7,894 bases of DNA from Candidatus Omnitrophota bacterium (GTDB taxonomy: Bacteria > Omnitrophota > Gorgyraeia > Gygaellales > Profunditerraquicolaceae), in contig JAQUMS010000042.1 in assembly GCA_028717985.1 (NCBI GenBank), positions 1 through 7,894 on the forward strand, in the 5' to 3' direction. Below are positions 1-6,690 of the stretch, one piece after another (position 1 is the first letter of the stretch; each line of letters opens with the position of its first letter). The translations under genes were made by a program, and so were the position numbers. The notes below the pieces were generated by a model. It made no database searches and was not told where the DNA came from. It worked only from the letters and a program-made list of their open reading frames with translations.

Positions 1-332
1 ATTCCTCAAAGATCAAGAACGGGAATCTTACCGTTTTTGTGATAGGTTCTACTGCGGCCATTACTACCTTTGAGTTTGAACCGGGTTTGATCAAGGATAT
101 CAATGAAATATGTGAGAAATTAATACCTACAGGTGTTCCTTATCATCATGATGAAACATGGCAGGATGATAATGGCGCAAGTCATTTACGCGCAATGCTT
201 TTTGGTCCATCGCTTGTTATTCCTTTTGAAAACGGTTCGCTCCTTTTAGGTACCTGGCAGCAGGTTGTGCTTGCGGAATTCGATACCCGACCGAGGCAGA
301 GGACCATAGTTGTTCAACTTATTGGTGAATGA
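1..332 (+). CDS. YjbQ/UPF0047 family protein, 3' part (N-terminus outside window)
   Basis: The reading frame is open from base 3 to the TGA at 330-332 and has no start of its own, so the gene begins upstream. A GTG at 39 is an internal valine codon rather than the start, because family-like residues (NLTVFVIGSTAAI) precede and span it. The visible part carries the family hallmarks in order: GSTAAITTFE, EPGL, YHHDE, NGASHLRA, FGPSLVIPF, LLLGTWQ, and EFDTRPRQRTIVVQLIGE at the C-terminus. This is the UPF0047/YjbQ fold, a small cytosolic protein of about 135-140 residues; some members have thiamine-phosphate synthase activity in assays, but the physiological role is unsettled. The 3' end overlaps the next gene by ATGA, which suggests translational coupling. 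Family assignment is firm; function is not. Confidence 0.93.
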   Translation, partial: SSKIKNGNLTVFVIGSTAAITTFEFEPGLIKDINEICEKLIPTGVPYHHDETWQDDNGASHLRAMLFGPSLVIPFENGSLLLGTWQQVVLAEFDTRPRQRTIVVQLIGE

Positions 333-715
333 TGAAAGTATTGAGAATGGTAAAACTCTGGGGCCCGGTAGTAATCTGGGGCTGTGTAATTTTTTCTGTT
401 TCAAATACGCAGAATGTTTCAACAGGGTTAGGCCCGTGGGATTTTCCGCTGAGGAAATTAGGCCATATTTCCGAATATTTTATCTTAACTTTTTTGTTGT
501 ACAGGGCGTTTAGCAATACGTATAATCTTAAGAGATTCGGTTTATTTATCTTGCCCGCTGGGAGCGCATTTTTATATGCCATGAGTGATGAATTTCACCA
601 GTTATTTGTGCCTACGCGATTTGGAACATGGACCGATGTTTTGATAGATACCCTTGGGATCGTGGTCTTTTACCTGCTGATTAAATTTAAAAAAATCCCT
701 ACCATGCGGGAATAA
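329..715 (+). CDS. VanZ-like family small integral membrane protein
   Basis: A 128-residue membrane protein with about four hydrophobic segments (roughly 10-26, 48-62, 70-86, 104-120). It carries the VanZ-family pattern: LRKLGHISEY at 41-50, SDEFHQLF at 86-93 followed by PTR at 95-97, and a WTDVLIDTLG block at 101-110. The conserved charged residues (R42, K43, H46, E49, D87, E88, H90, R97, D103, D107) are all present. VanZ itself gives low-level teicoplanin resistance in enterococci, but most chromosomal homologues are uncharacterised membrane proteins, so no resistance role should be read into this. The ATG at 329 overlaps the stop of the YjbQ gene, and a second ATG at 332 is equally possible. 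No clear Shine-Dalgarno is seen, which fits coupling. No convincing terminator follows. Confidence 0.88.
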   Translation: MMKVLRMVKLWGPVVIWGCVIFSVSNTQNVSTGLGPWDFPLRKLGHISEYFILTFLLYRAFSNTYNLKRFGLFILPAGSAFLYAMSDEFHQLFVPTRFGTWTDVLIDTLGIVVFYLLIKFKKIPTMRE

Positions 716-818
716 GTGATACCGTAAACAATAAAAAAGATAGCTTGTTCAACTTGAAAAATGGTTTAAACGAGGTATATTTATACTATGTCTGTAACTC
801 CTTTCAGTACTTTCTTTT

Positions 819-847
819 TTGACCCAAAAACCCGGAAATTGTATAGT
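819..847 (+). promoter_or_regulatory. Predicted sigma70-type promoter P1
   Basis: TTGACC at 819-824 and TATAGT at 842-847 are separated by exactly 17 bases. Each hexamer matches the housekeeping sigma consensus at five of six positions. Transcription would begin near 854. This would leave a leader of about 228 bases before the binding-protein start at 1082, long enough to hold regulatory structure. Prediction is from sequence only. Confidence 0.55.
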
Positions 848-863
848 TCATGACAAAGTGAAC
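846..863 (+). promoter_or_regulatory. Operator-like inverted repeat over the P1 start site
   Basis: GTTCATGACAAAGTGAAC has perfect 5-bp arms (GTTCA at 846-850, TGAAC at 859-863) around 8 bases. It overlaps the last two bases of the P1 -10 box and covers the expected start site, a position from which a bound repressor would block transcription. Size and symmetry suit a dimeric helix-turn-helix regulator. No regulator gene is visible in the window, and 5-bp arms can arise by chance. Confidence 0.3.
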
Positions 864-881
864 AAAACAACGATTTGTTTT
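864..881 (+). repeat. AT-rich perfect hairpin in the P1 leader
   Basis: AAAACAA (864-870), loop CGAT, TTGTTTT (875-881) forms a perfect 7-bp stem with a 4-base loop directly after the operator-like repeat. With one G/C pair it would be weak as RNA. It could be part of the leader structure, a second protein-binding palindrome, or chance. Confidence 0.25.
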
Positions 882-957
882 CCTGCCGGTTTTTTAAAGT
901 AGTTCCTGTTCTATTTCGGAGACACAATACACGCGGGAAGCAGTGTAACAAAAGTTC

Positions 958-986
958 TTGACCAAGATAGGATAATATGATACATT
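958..986 (+). promoter_or_regulatory. Predicted sigma70-type promoter P2 with extended -10
   Basis: TTGACC at 958-963 and TACATT at 981-986 are 17 bases apart, with TG at 978-979 giving an extended -10 (TGnTACATT). The -10 matches consensus at four of six positions and the -35 at five of six. Transcription would start near 993 and give a leader of about 90 bases to the ATG at 1082. Together with P1 this suggests two start sites for the transport operon. Confidence 0.45.
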
Positions 987-1070
987 TTATACCATTGTCG
1001 TAAGGCATATTTTTATTATAAGCTCCTCAATATTGTACGAAGAGCAGAGTTCTTTTTTTGTCAAAAAATG

Positions 1071-1077
1071 AAGGAGG
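1071..1077 (+). promoter_or_regulatory. Shine-Dalgarno sequence that sets the binding-protein start
   Basis: AAGGAGG ends 4 bases before the ATG at 1082 and 13 bases before the next in-frame ATG at 1091. The TTG at 1058 lies upstream of this site, so it cannot be the start served by it. The ATG at 1082 is preferred although its spacing is on the short side. Confidence 0.75.
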
Positions 1078-1081
1078 ATTC

Positions 1082-2458
1082 ATGGTAGCCATGGGTACAC
1101 GGGGTATGATTGGTGAAAGCACAAAACATACGTTTTCATTAAAATCTTTTTTAATCTATTTACTTATGGCGTTTTCTTCTTTTTTTCTTCCCGGGTGTGG
1201 TTCCAATTCTTCTGAAGTCAATAATACTAATGTTTCAAAGCCTACTATTTTAGTTTGGCATTGGATGACGGATAGACAAGCTCCATTAGCTGAATTAGCC
1301 AAAAGATACGAAGAAAAAACAGGTATAAAAATTAAGTTTGAACTGTATGCTCCTTCTGACGCGTATTCACAAAAAGTCCGGGCCGCCGCGCAGGGCAATA
1401 ATCTTCCTGATATTTTTGGAATATTGGCGGAAAAACGTGATTTTGCCGCGTTTATAAAGGCGGGTCACATTGCTGATTTAACGCCGAATATGAATGCCGA
1501 GAATGGAAAATGGAAAAATTATTTTTTCGCCAAGGCTTTGGCCGGCAACGAGTTTAATGAAGGCAATACGTATGGAGTGTCTGCCGGTATTTATGGCGTT
1601 CCGATTGATGTTACCACGATACAGATGTTGTATAATAAGGATTTGTTTAGGGAATTGGGGCTTGATCCTCAAAAGCCTCCGGCCACGTTTGACGAATTTC
1701 TCGCGATCGGCGATAAACTCAAAGCGAAAAACATGCAAGGGCTGGTTTCCGGTTGGGGCGAAATGTGGATGATAGATTGTCTGGCCAATAATTACGCGTT
1801 TAATATTATGGGCAAGGATAAAGTGCTGGCTACTCTCAGAGGTGAGGTTCCGTATACCGACCCTGATTGGGTAAAGGTTTTGTCTTTATTCAAAAAGATG
1901 CAGGATTCAGGGGTCCTTGCTAATGGATTGGTTACGATGATCAATAAAACTGCGGAACAGTTATTTGCCAACGGCAAAGCGGTATTCGCATTTAACGGTT
2001 CCTGGTGTGTTAATGTATATAAAGGTATGAATCCAAATTTGAATTACGGTGTTATGCTGCCGCCCCGCGCATCGGATAAGTACCCGATGAGTATTTGGGG
2101 AGGTGCCGGGACTTCATTTATGGTAAATGACCGTTCACCGAGAAAAGAAGAAGCTATCAAATTTCTTCAGTGGTTTACGGAAAAAGACCAGCAGGTTTTC
2201 TTTGCCGAAAAAACGAATAATCTTCCGGCAAATAAGGAAAGCATAAAGAATATTCCTGAAATCCTTGCTCAATTTTCGGATGATATTGAATACGCCACGC
2301 ACCCGAATACCTGGGGTGTGTCGGAATTCCCCCCGGTTATAGAAGCTCTTGACAAAGGTATTCAGTCTATTATTATCGGAGAAAAAAGTCCTGAACAGGT
2401 CTCGCAGGATGTGCAGAAAATCAAAGAGAGAGAATTGGCTAAAAAGAAAGCCAAATAA
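1082..2458 (+). CDS. ABC transporter sugar-binding lipoprotein (SBP family 1, MalE/UgpB-like)
   Basis: A 458-residue extracytoplasmic solute-binding protein for a carbohydrate (CUT1-type) importer. An N-terminal extension precedes a hydrophobic segment (about 22-36) ending in the lipobox-like LPGC, with the lipidated cysteine at residue 39, so the mature protein should be membrane anchored. The mature domain opens with TILVWHWMTD, followed by ELAKRYEEKTGIKIKFEL, and carries the family pattern MLYNKDLFRELGLD, PATFDEFLAIGDKL, an AFNGSW block and WGGAGTSFMVNDRSPRKEEAIKFLQWFT. Length is normal for the family. The start is placed at 1082, not the upstream TTG at 1058, because the AAGGAGG lies between them. 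It is the first gene of a run with two permeases. The likely ligand is an oligosaccharide, but the sequence does not say which. The C-terminus is lysine rich (ELAKKKAK). Confidence 0.93.
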   Translation: MVAMGTRGMIGESTKHTFSLKSFLIYLLMAFSSFFLPGCGSNSSEVNNTNVSKPTILVWHWMTDRQAPLAELAKRYEEKTGIKIKFELYAPSDAYSQKVRAAAQGNNLPDIFGILAEKRDFAAFIKAGHIADLTPNMNAENGKWKNYFFAKALAGNEFNEGNTYGVSAGIYGVPIDVTTIQMLYNKDLFRELGLDPQKPPATFDEFLAIGDKLKAKNMQGLVSGWGEMWMIDCLANNYAFNIMGKDKVLATLRGEVPYTDPDWVKVLSLFKKMQDSGVLANGLVTMINKTAEQLFANGKAVFAFNGSWCVNVYKGMNPNLNYGVMLPPRASDKYPMSIWGGAGTSFMVNDRSPRKEEAIKFLQWFTEKDQQVFFAEKTNNLPANKESIKNIPEILAQFSDDIEYATHPNTWGVSEFPPVIEALDKGIQSIIIGEKSPEQVSQDVQKIKERELAKKKAK

Positions 2459-2480
2459 GCAGTATCAGTGTCAGATAACC

Positions 2481-2494
2481 TGCGGTAAACCGCA
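2481..2494 (+). repeat. Perfect intercistronic hairpin between binding protein and first permease
   Basis: TGCGGTAAACCGCA is a perfect inverted repeat (CCGCA pairs with TGCGG; TAAA loop) in the 44-base gap between the binding-protein stop and the permease ATG. No T-run follows, so it is unlikely to stop transcription. In transporter operons such elements often protect the upstream mRNA so that more binding protein than permease is made; applying this here is inference. Confidence 0.4.
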
Positions 2495-2502
2495 TTAAAG
2501 GC

Positions 2503-3387
2503 ATGAATTATCTCAAACTAAAATCGACGTTCGAGAATTATCTGTTTATCCTTCCCGCCGTAGTTATTTTTGCTATATTTTATATCATTCCTTTTATCTG
2601 GGTTTTTCAACTTTCTGTTTTTGAATGGGATGGGATTTCCCCGCTCAAGACCGCGATCGGATTGGCTAATTTTAAAGAAGTTATTACCGGTGATCCTATC
2701 TGGTGGCAGTCTATGCTCAACGCCGGGTATATTACTATAATCGCGTTGACTTTTCAGAACGCCGTCGCTTTTTTTCTGGCGCTCGCGTGCGACCGGGAAA
2801 TTCGTTTTAAAAACTGGTTCAGGGTCATTTTTTTTATACCTCCGGTTTTGTCCGAAGTCGTCGTGGGGTTGGTTTGGCAATGGATACTTGACGGGAATTT
2901 CGGATTGTTGAACGGTTGGCTGACGAAAATCGGCCTGGCTCATCTGGCAAAATACTGGCTTTCCGATCCGGCTACTGCTTTAAATACCGTGGCGATTATT
3001 CATTGCTGGAAAGGTTTTGGATGGGGGTTCCTGATTTTTCTTGCCGGTTTGCAGGGAATTCCCAGGGAATTATACGAAGCCGCCCGTGTTGACGGAGCGA
3101 ACGCGTTTTATTGTTTTAAAAATATTACCATTCCGCTTATGATTCCGGTCATTGTGCTGGTCGGCATATTGACTATTTTGGGAACGATGCAGGCGTTTGT
3201 GTTGATTATGGCTATGACAGGAGGCGGTCCCGCGTATCATACGCAGGTACCTGTTCTTCGTATTTATGCTTCTATGCAGGGTGCTTCCCGTTTCGGGTAT
3301 GCCTGCGCGCAAAGCTTGATTTTCGGCGTTATCCTGATCACTATTTCGTTTATTCAGTACCGGTTTTCCGGTAAGCAAAGCCGGTAA
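2503..3387 (+). CDS. ABC sugar transporter permease 1 (MalF/UgpA-like)
   Basis: A 294-residue inner-membrane permease with six predicted transmembrane segments (about 14-36, 74-95, 107-130, 160-183, 210-236, 268-286). The cytoplasmic EAA loop that docks the ATPase is clear: EAARVDGA at 192-199, with the distal IxxP part at 208-211. Other family marks are FFIPPVLSEVVVGLVWQWILD after segment 2, WKGFGWGFLIFLAGLQGIP before the EAA loop, and a GGGP motif near residue 240 followed by TQVPVLRIY. Length is typical of the UgpA/short MalF type. The ATG at 2503 has only a weak AAAGG upstream (2497-2501), so it may be translated less than its neighbours. It lies 44 bases after the binding-protein gene and 25 bases before the second permease, and should pair with that subunit. 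Confidence 0.95.
   Translation: MNYLKLKSTFENYLFILPAVVIFAIFYIIPFIWVFQLSVFEWDGISPLKTAIGLANFKEVITGDPIWWQSMLNAGYITIIALTFQNAVAFFLALACDREIRFKNWFRVIFFIPPVLSEVVVGLVWQWILDGNFGLLNGWLTKIGLAHLAKYWLSDPATALNTVAIIHCWKGFGWGFLIFLAGLQGIPRELYEAARVDGANAFYCFKNITIPLMIPVIVLVGILTILGTMQAFVLIMAMTGGGPAYHTQVPVLRIYASMQGASRFGYACAQSLIFGVILITISFIQYRFSGKQSR
3358..3373 (+). repeat. Perfect hairpin at the 3' end of permease 1
   Basis: TACCGG-TTTT-CCGGTA is a perfect 6-bp stem with a TTTT loop, inside the last codons of permease 1. A second CCGGTA at 3381-3386, over the stop codon, could pair with the same left arm, giving two alternative stems. No T-run follows either arm. It may affect mRNA stability or entry into the next gene, or simply reflect coding sequence. 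Confidence 0.3.
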
Positions 3388-3412
3388 AACTATATACATA
3401 ATAAGGAAGGGC

Positions 3413-4261
3413 ATGAAAAGCGCCGCATATTATACCGCTAAAAAAATAACATTTAATACGTTTGTTTATTTATTCCTTATTTCCGTTGCCCTAAGCTGTA
3501 TTTTTCCCCTCCTCTGGATGTTGTCATCGAGTTTAAAAACACAGGAAACAATATTCCAGGATATGTCCCTGATACCCCGTGAACTGCATTTTGAAAATTA
3601 TATGCGCGCCTGGACCGAAGGCGGATTCGGGAGATGTTTTCTTAACAGTATTTTTTATACCACGTCGGTTGTTTTTGGCATTGTTATAGTTTCTTCTCTT
3701 GCAGCGTACGCATTTTCCCGGTTTAAGTTCCCCGGGAAAAACCTGATTTTTTATATTTTCATGGGCGCGATGATGATTCCTATCCCGGGAAGTTTTGTCG
3801 CGCTATATGTCCTGTTGAATAAACTTCATTTACGCGATACGCCCGTCGGTTATATTTTATGTATGATAAACGTCGGGCTTTCAACAAGCATATTTTTATT
3901 AAAGACGTTTTTCGACAAGCTGCCCCATGAACTTGAGGACGCCGCGCGTATTGACGGATGTTCTAAATGGGGTATCTGGCGGCATGTTGCGCTGCCTCTT
4001 GCCAGGCCGGTGCTTGCCGTTGTTATTGTTTTTAATACCCTGAATGTCTGGAATGAGTATTTCCTTGCTTTATTGATTTTCGATAGTCCGCGTTTGATGC
4101 CTCTTCAGTTGGGTTTGATGAAGCTTCAGGGTGAATTTGTGACGCAATATCCGTTATTGATGTCGGGGCTGACTATAACCGCGCTTCCGATTGTCCTCTT
4201 ATATCTTTTGATGCAAAAGTATATTGTTAAAGGTGTTACCCAAGGGGCGGTAGTAGGATGA
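3413..4261 (+). CDS. ABC sugar transporter permease 2 (MalG/UgpE-like)
   Basis: A 282-residue inner-membrane permease, partner of the preceding one. Six transmembrane segments are visible (about 17-39, 77-98, 110-132, 144-164, 190-215, 248-268). The ATPase-docking loop reads ELEDAARIDGC with D176, A177, A178 and G182, followed by the ALPLARPV stretch. Family marks include FPLLWMLSSSLKT near the N-terminus, FENYMRAW, the AAYAFSRFKFPGK loop, and LNVWNEYFLAL, the MalG-type pattern, near residue 210. The ATG at 3413 is preceded by AAGGAAGG at 3403-3410, a good ribosome binding site. Its stop overlaps the start of the glycoside hydrolase gene (ATGA), which ties hydrolase and transporter to one transcript. 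No ATPase subunit follows, so the ATPase must be encoded elsewhere. Confidence 0.95.
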   Translation: MKSAAYYTAKKITFNTFVYLFLISVALSCIFPLLWMLSSSLKTQETIFQDMSLIPRELHFENYMRAWTEGGFGRCFLNSIFYTTSVVFGIVIVSSLAAYAFSRFKFPGKNLIFYIFMGAMMIPIPGSFVALYVLLNKLHLRDTPVGYILCMINVGLSTSIFLLKTFFDKLPHELEDAARIDGCSKWGIWRHVALPLARPVLAVVIVFNTLNVWNEYFLALLIFDSPRLMPLQLGLMKLQGEFVTQYPLLMSGLTITALPIVLLYLLMQKYIVKGVTQGAVVG

Positions 4262-6690
4262 GATTTTATCGTGTAATAATTACGGGAATTATTGCGGCCG
4301 GTTTCTTTTTTTTCGGAGGGACCGGTGTCGCTTTATGCCAAAACGCGCCCTGTGATTGTTCTCAAGCGAAAGATCTTCTCACTCAAGCGTGGGATGCCCA
4401 GGGGAAACGCGAATTCGATAAGGTTTTTGAATTCACGCAGAAGATTATTGATACCTGCCAGTCTGAAGCCGATCTGCAGCATGCGGCCCTCAAAGATTTT
4501 CCTACCGCTGAACAATGTCCGTTAAGCGAAGTCTCACAGTCATATTTTTTGCAGGCTGAGGCGTTAATGCGCCAGGGGGATGAAGCTGATAATAAAGAAA
4601 AGTGGGAAGCTGCGATAAAGAAATTCGAAGATGTGATCGGGAGGTATAAGTTTGCGGTTGCGTTTGACCCTTCCCGCGGCGTATATTGGCGGATTGCCGA
4701 AATTTCCCGGATCAGCGTTGAAAAGATCAAGGTGCGTATTGAAGGAGAAAAAAAAGCCGGGAATGAAGGAGAAAAAAAAGAGGTACTGAAAACCACGATT
4801 ACGCTTTCCGATAAAGGCTCCGAAGATTTTGTCGCTTACGAAAAATACGGGGAATTTACCAACGTAGGAACGAAGGATTACAAATACGTCATTAAAGATC
4901 AAAGCGGATTAAGCGTCGCGGTCGGGGAAGGGATTTATCCGAATACCTCAAGCATCAAGAAAGATCCCGCGTATGTAAAAGCGGTGAAGGAAAAACGCCT
5001 CGAAGGTTCCCATTGGAATTTCGTGAATACCGATGATAAAGAAGCCGCGTTTTTGAAATGGGCTACATGCCCTGAACCGGCTGGAGTTAAACTCTATTAT
5101 ACGGGGCTTCAACTTGAACGCGCCGGGCTTATAACTCACGCGTTAAAAGCGTATTATTCGATCGTGGTTAATTTTCCCGGCAGTTACGGGTGGACGTATT
5201 GGCATACTCCCTGGTATGTCGGGCAGGCCGCTATTTCAAAAATTAATTTTCTTTTGCGGCGGTATCCTAAATTGGGATATAGCCTGGAAGGTGCCGATAT
5301 CAAAATCGTGAATGGATTCGATAATGATGTTTCTAACGATTGTGTTATTACTACGCCCGGTAAATTTGTGAAAACCAGTCTTGTAAAGAAAGAATCGTCC
5401 CCTGCTGTTGAATCAAAGGTCAAAAAGACTATTGGTAAGGGATCGGTACAGCTTGTTCAGTATGAAAACGGCGGCTGGCAAATGATGGTTGACGAAAAAC
5501 CCTATGTGATTAAAGGTATTACATATTCTCCCACTAAAGTCGGACAATCTCCGGATGAGGGGACGTTAAAGAATTGGATGTTTGAAGATTTTAATAAGAA
5601 CGGAAAAATTGACGGGCCATATGACGCATTTGTGGATAAAAATGAGAATAATGTTCAGGACCCGGAAGAGCCGACTGTCGGTGATTTTAAGCTTATGCAG
5701 GATATGGGAGTTAACACAATTCGTTTATACCACTTTCCGAATAAACCGAATAAAGAATTATTGCGTGATTTATACAAGACGTATGGAATCCGTGTGATTA
5801 TGGGGGATTTTTTCGGCAAATACGCATTAGGTTCAAAGGCCCCCTGGAATCCCGGGACTGACTACGCGAATGAAGAGCATAAAAAAAATATGCTTGAGTC
5901 GGTAACCGAGATGGTTAATGAATATAAAGATGAACCGTATATTTTATTCTGGTTGCTGGGAAACGAAAATGTGTATGGAGTTGCCTGTAACGCCGACAAG
6001 AAACCGGAAGTGTTTTTCAGTTTTGCAAATGAAGTTGCTAAAAAAATAAAAGAAATTGATCCGAATCATCCCGTTGCGATTTGCAGCGGCGATGTTTTGT
6101 ATCTTGACCGGTTTGCCGCGAATGCTCCGGATGTGGATATTTTTGGTACCAACGCGTACCGGGGCGATTACGGTTTTGGGTTTCTGTGGAAACAGGTAAA
6201 AGCTTTGGCGGATAAACCCGTATTTATTACAGAATACGGCTGTCCGGCGTACGCCGAAGGAAAAACACAGGAAGAAGCGGAAACTTTACAGGCGGAATAC
6301 CATTGGGGCGCGTGGGATGATATTGAATTGAATATGGCGGGTGGCCCGGGCGCGGGTAATTCTATTGGCGGCGTAATTTTTGAATGGCTTGATGAATGGT
6401 GGAAGGCCTATGAACCGAGGATCCATGACAGGAAAGGTTTTTTTACCGGTCCTTTCCCTGACGGATATATGCATGAAGAATGGCTGGGGATCGCCGGTCA
6501 GGGGAACGGAAAGATGAGTCCCTTTTTACGGCATTTACGCAAAGCGTATTTTATGTACCAGGGGAGATGGGTAGGGAAACCCGGACATTATCCCGGGGTT
6601 GCCTGTTCTGATTGCCATACGTATTATACAGTTACGAACCCGGCACAGGAAATAGTTGCGGAACAGTCTAAAACGGAACAACAGAAATAA
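4258..6690 (+). CDS. Exported TPR-like/GH-A clan (GH2-like) glycoside hydrolase with EF-hand-like insert and C-terminal CxxCH
   Basis: An 810-residue protein. Residues 1-27 form a signal peptide (hydrophobic 6-20, likely type I cleavage near ALC/QN). Residues about 30-160 are helical with TPR-like character (WEAAIKKFEDVIGRY), then a charged linker and a region of unknown fold to about 400. From 402 a clan GH-A TIM barrel begins (VDEKPYVIKGITYSP). Its marks are GVNTIRLYH at 484-492, GNE with probable acid/base E570, FGTNAY at 629-634, ITEYG with probable nucleophile E659, and IFEWLDEWW at 707-715. This matches the GH2 C-terminal barrel, but the usual GH2 N-terminal beta domains are absent. Two calcium-loop-like motifs lie in the barrel at 444-452 (DFNKNGKID) and 460-471 (DKNENNVQDPEE). 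A CSDCH motif sits at 783-787. It could be a glycosidase or transglycosylase; substrate unknown. AAGGGG at 4242-4247 may serve the start, which overlaps permease 2. Confidence 0.82.
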   Translation: MRFYRVIITGIIAAGFFFFGGTGVALCQNAPCDCSQAKDLLTQAWDAQGKREFDKVFEFTQKIIDTCQSEADLQHAALKDFPTAEQCPLSEVSQSYFLQAEALMRQGDEADNKEKWEAAIKKFEDVIGRYKFAVAFDPSRGVYWRIAEISRISVEKIKVRIEGEKKAGNEGEKKEVLKTTITLSDKGSEDFVAYEKYGEFTNVGTKDYKYVIKDQSGLSVAVGEGIYPNTSSIKKDPAYVKAVKEKRLEGSHWNFVNTDDKEAAFLKWATCPEPAGVKLYYTGLQLERAGLITHALKAYYSIVVNFPGSYGWTYWHTPWYVGQAAISKINFLLRRYPKLGYSLEGADIKIVNGFDNDVSNDCVITTPGKFVKTSLVKKESSPAVESKVKKTIGKGSVQLVQYENGGWQMMVDEKPYVIKGITYSPTKVGQSPDEGTLKNWMFEDFNKNGKIDGPYDAFVDKNENNVQDPEEPTVGDFKLMQDMGVNTIRLYHFPNKPNKELLRDLYKTYGIRVIMGDFFGKYALGSKAPWNPGTDYANEEHKKNMLESVTEMVNEYKDEPYILFWLLGNENVYGVACNADKKPEVFFSFANEVAKKIKEIDPNHPVAICSGDVLYLDRFAANAPDVDIFGTNAYRGDYGFGFLWKQVKALADKPVFITEYGCPAYAEGKTQEEAETLQAEYHWGAWDDIELNMAGGPGAGNSIGGVIFEWLDEWWKAYEPRIHDRKGFFTGPFPDGYMHEEWLGIAGQGNGKMSPFLRHLRKAYFMYQGRWVGKPGHYPGVACSDCHTYYTVTNPAQEIVAEQSKTEQQK
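4741..4780 (+). repeat. Direct repeat of 16 bases with two A8 tracts inside the hydrolase gene
   Basis: GAAGGAGAAAAAAAAG occurs at 4741-4756 and again at 4765-4780, a period of 24 bases or eight codons, so the protein shows EGEKKAGN followed by EGEKKEVL in the linker after the TPR-like region. It looks like a recent in-frame duplication. The A8 runs are places where polymerase, ribosome or sequencing slippage could occur, but the frame stays open through both. Confidence 0.7.

Larger units (their letters stand above)
716..1081 (+). other. Non-coding control region upstream of the sugar transport operon
   Basis: About 366 bases without a believable gene. It is AT-rich and holds two promoter candidates, an operator-like inverted repeat, an AT hairpin and the ribosome binding site of the binding-protein gene, each listed separately. 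A 75-codon frame on the minus strand (781-1008) is open but lacks family resemblance and is treated as chance. No intrinsic terminator for the VanZ-like gene could be recognised. Confidence 0.6.

Noticed and set aside
329..715. Glycopeptide resistance role for the VanZ-like protein
   Set aside because: No vanHAX or VanS/R genes nearby; VanZ-like proteins are common in chromosomes without resistance.
716..780. Terminator for the VanZ-like gene
   Set aside because: Only weak, interrupted pairing (ATACC with GGTAT far apart) and no hairpin followed directly by a T-run.
825..895. Multi-branched RNA: outer arms AAAAACCCGG and CCGGTTTTTT enclosing two hairpins
   Set aside because: The outer left arm is the spacer of promoter P1 and would not be in its transcript, the pairing needs a bulge, and the stems are AT rich. 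The inner elements are listed on their own.
781..1008. Open 75-codon frame on the minus strand in the intergenic region, containing a CxxCH-like CSLCH
   Set aside because: No family resemblance, no ribosome binding site recognised, and it lies opposite two good plus-strand promoters. Taken as chance.
1058..1081. TTG start that would extend the binding protein by eight residues
   Set aside because: The AAGGAGG at 1071-1077 lies downstream of this TTG and fits the ATG at 1082; the added residues give nothing to the signal peptide.
2518..2943. Long minus-strand frame (141 codons) opposite permease 1
   Set aside because: Shadow of a clear permease gene; composition and sequence show no domain.
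4383..4902. Overlapping minus-strand frames opposite the hydrolase gene
   Set aside because: Low-complexity Ser/Phe-rich translations that mirror the coding strand; no start signals.
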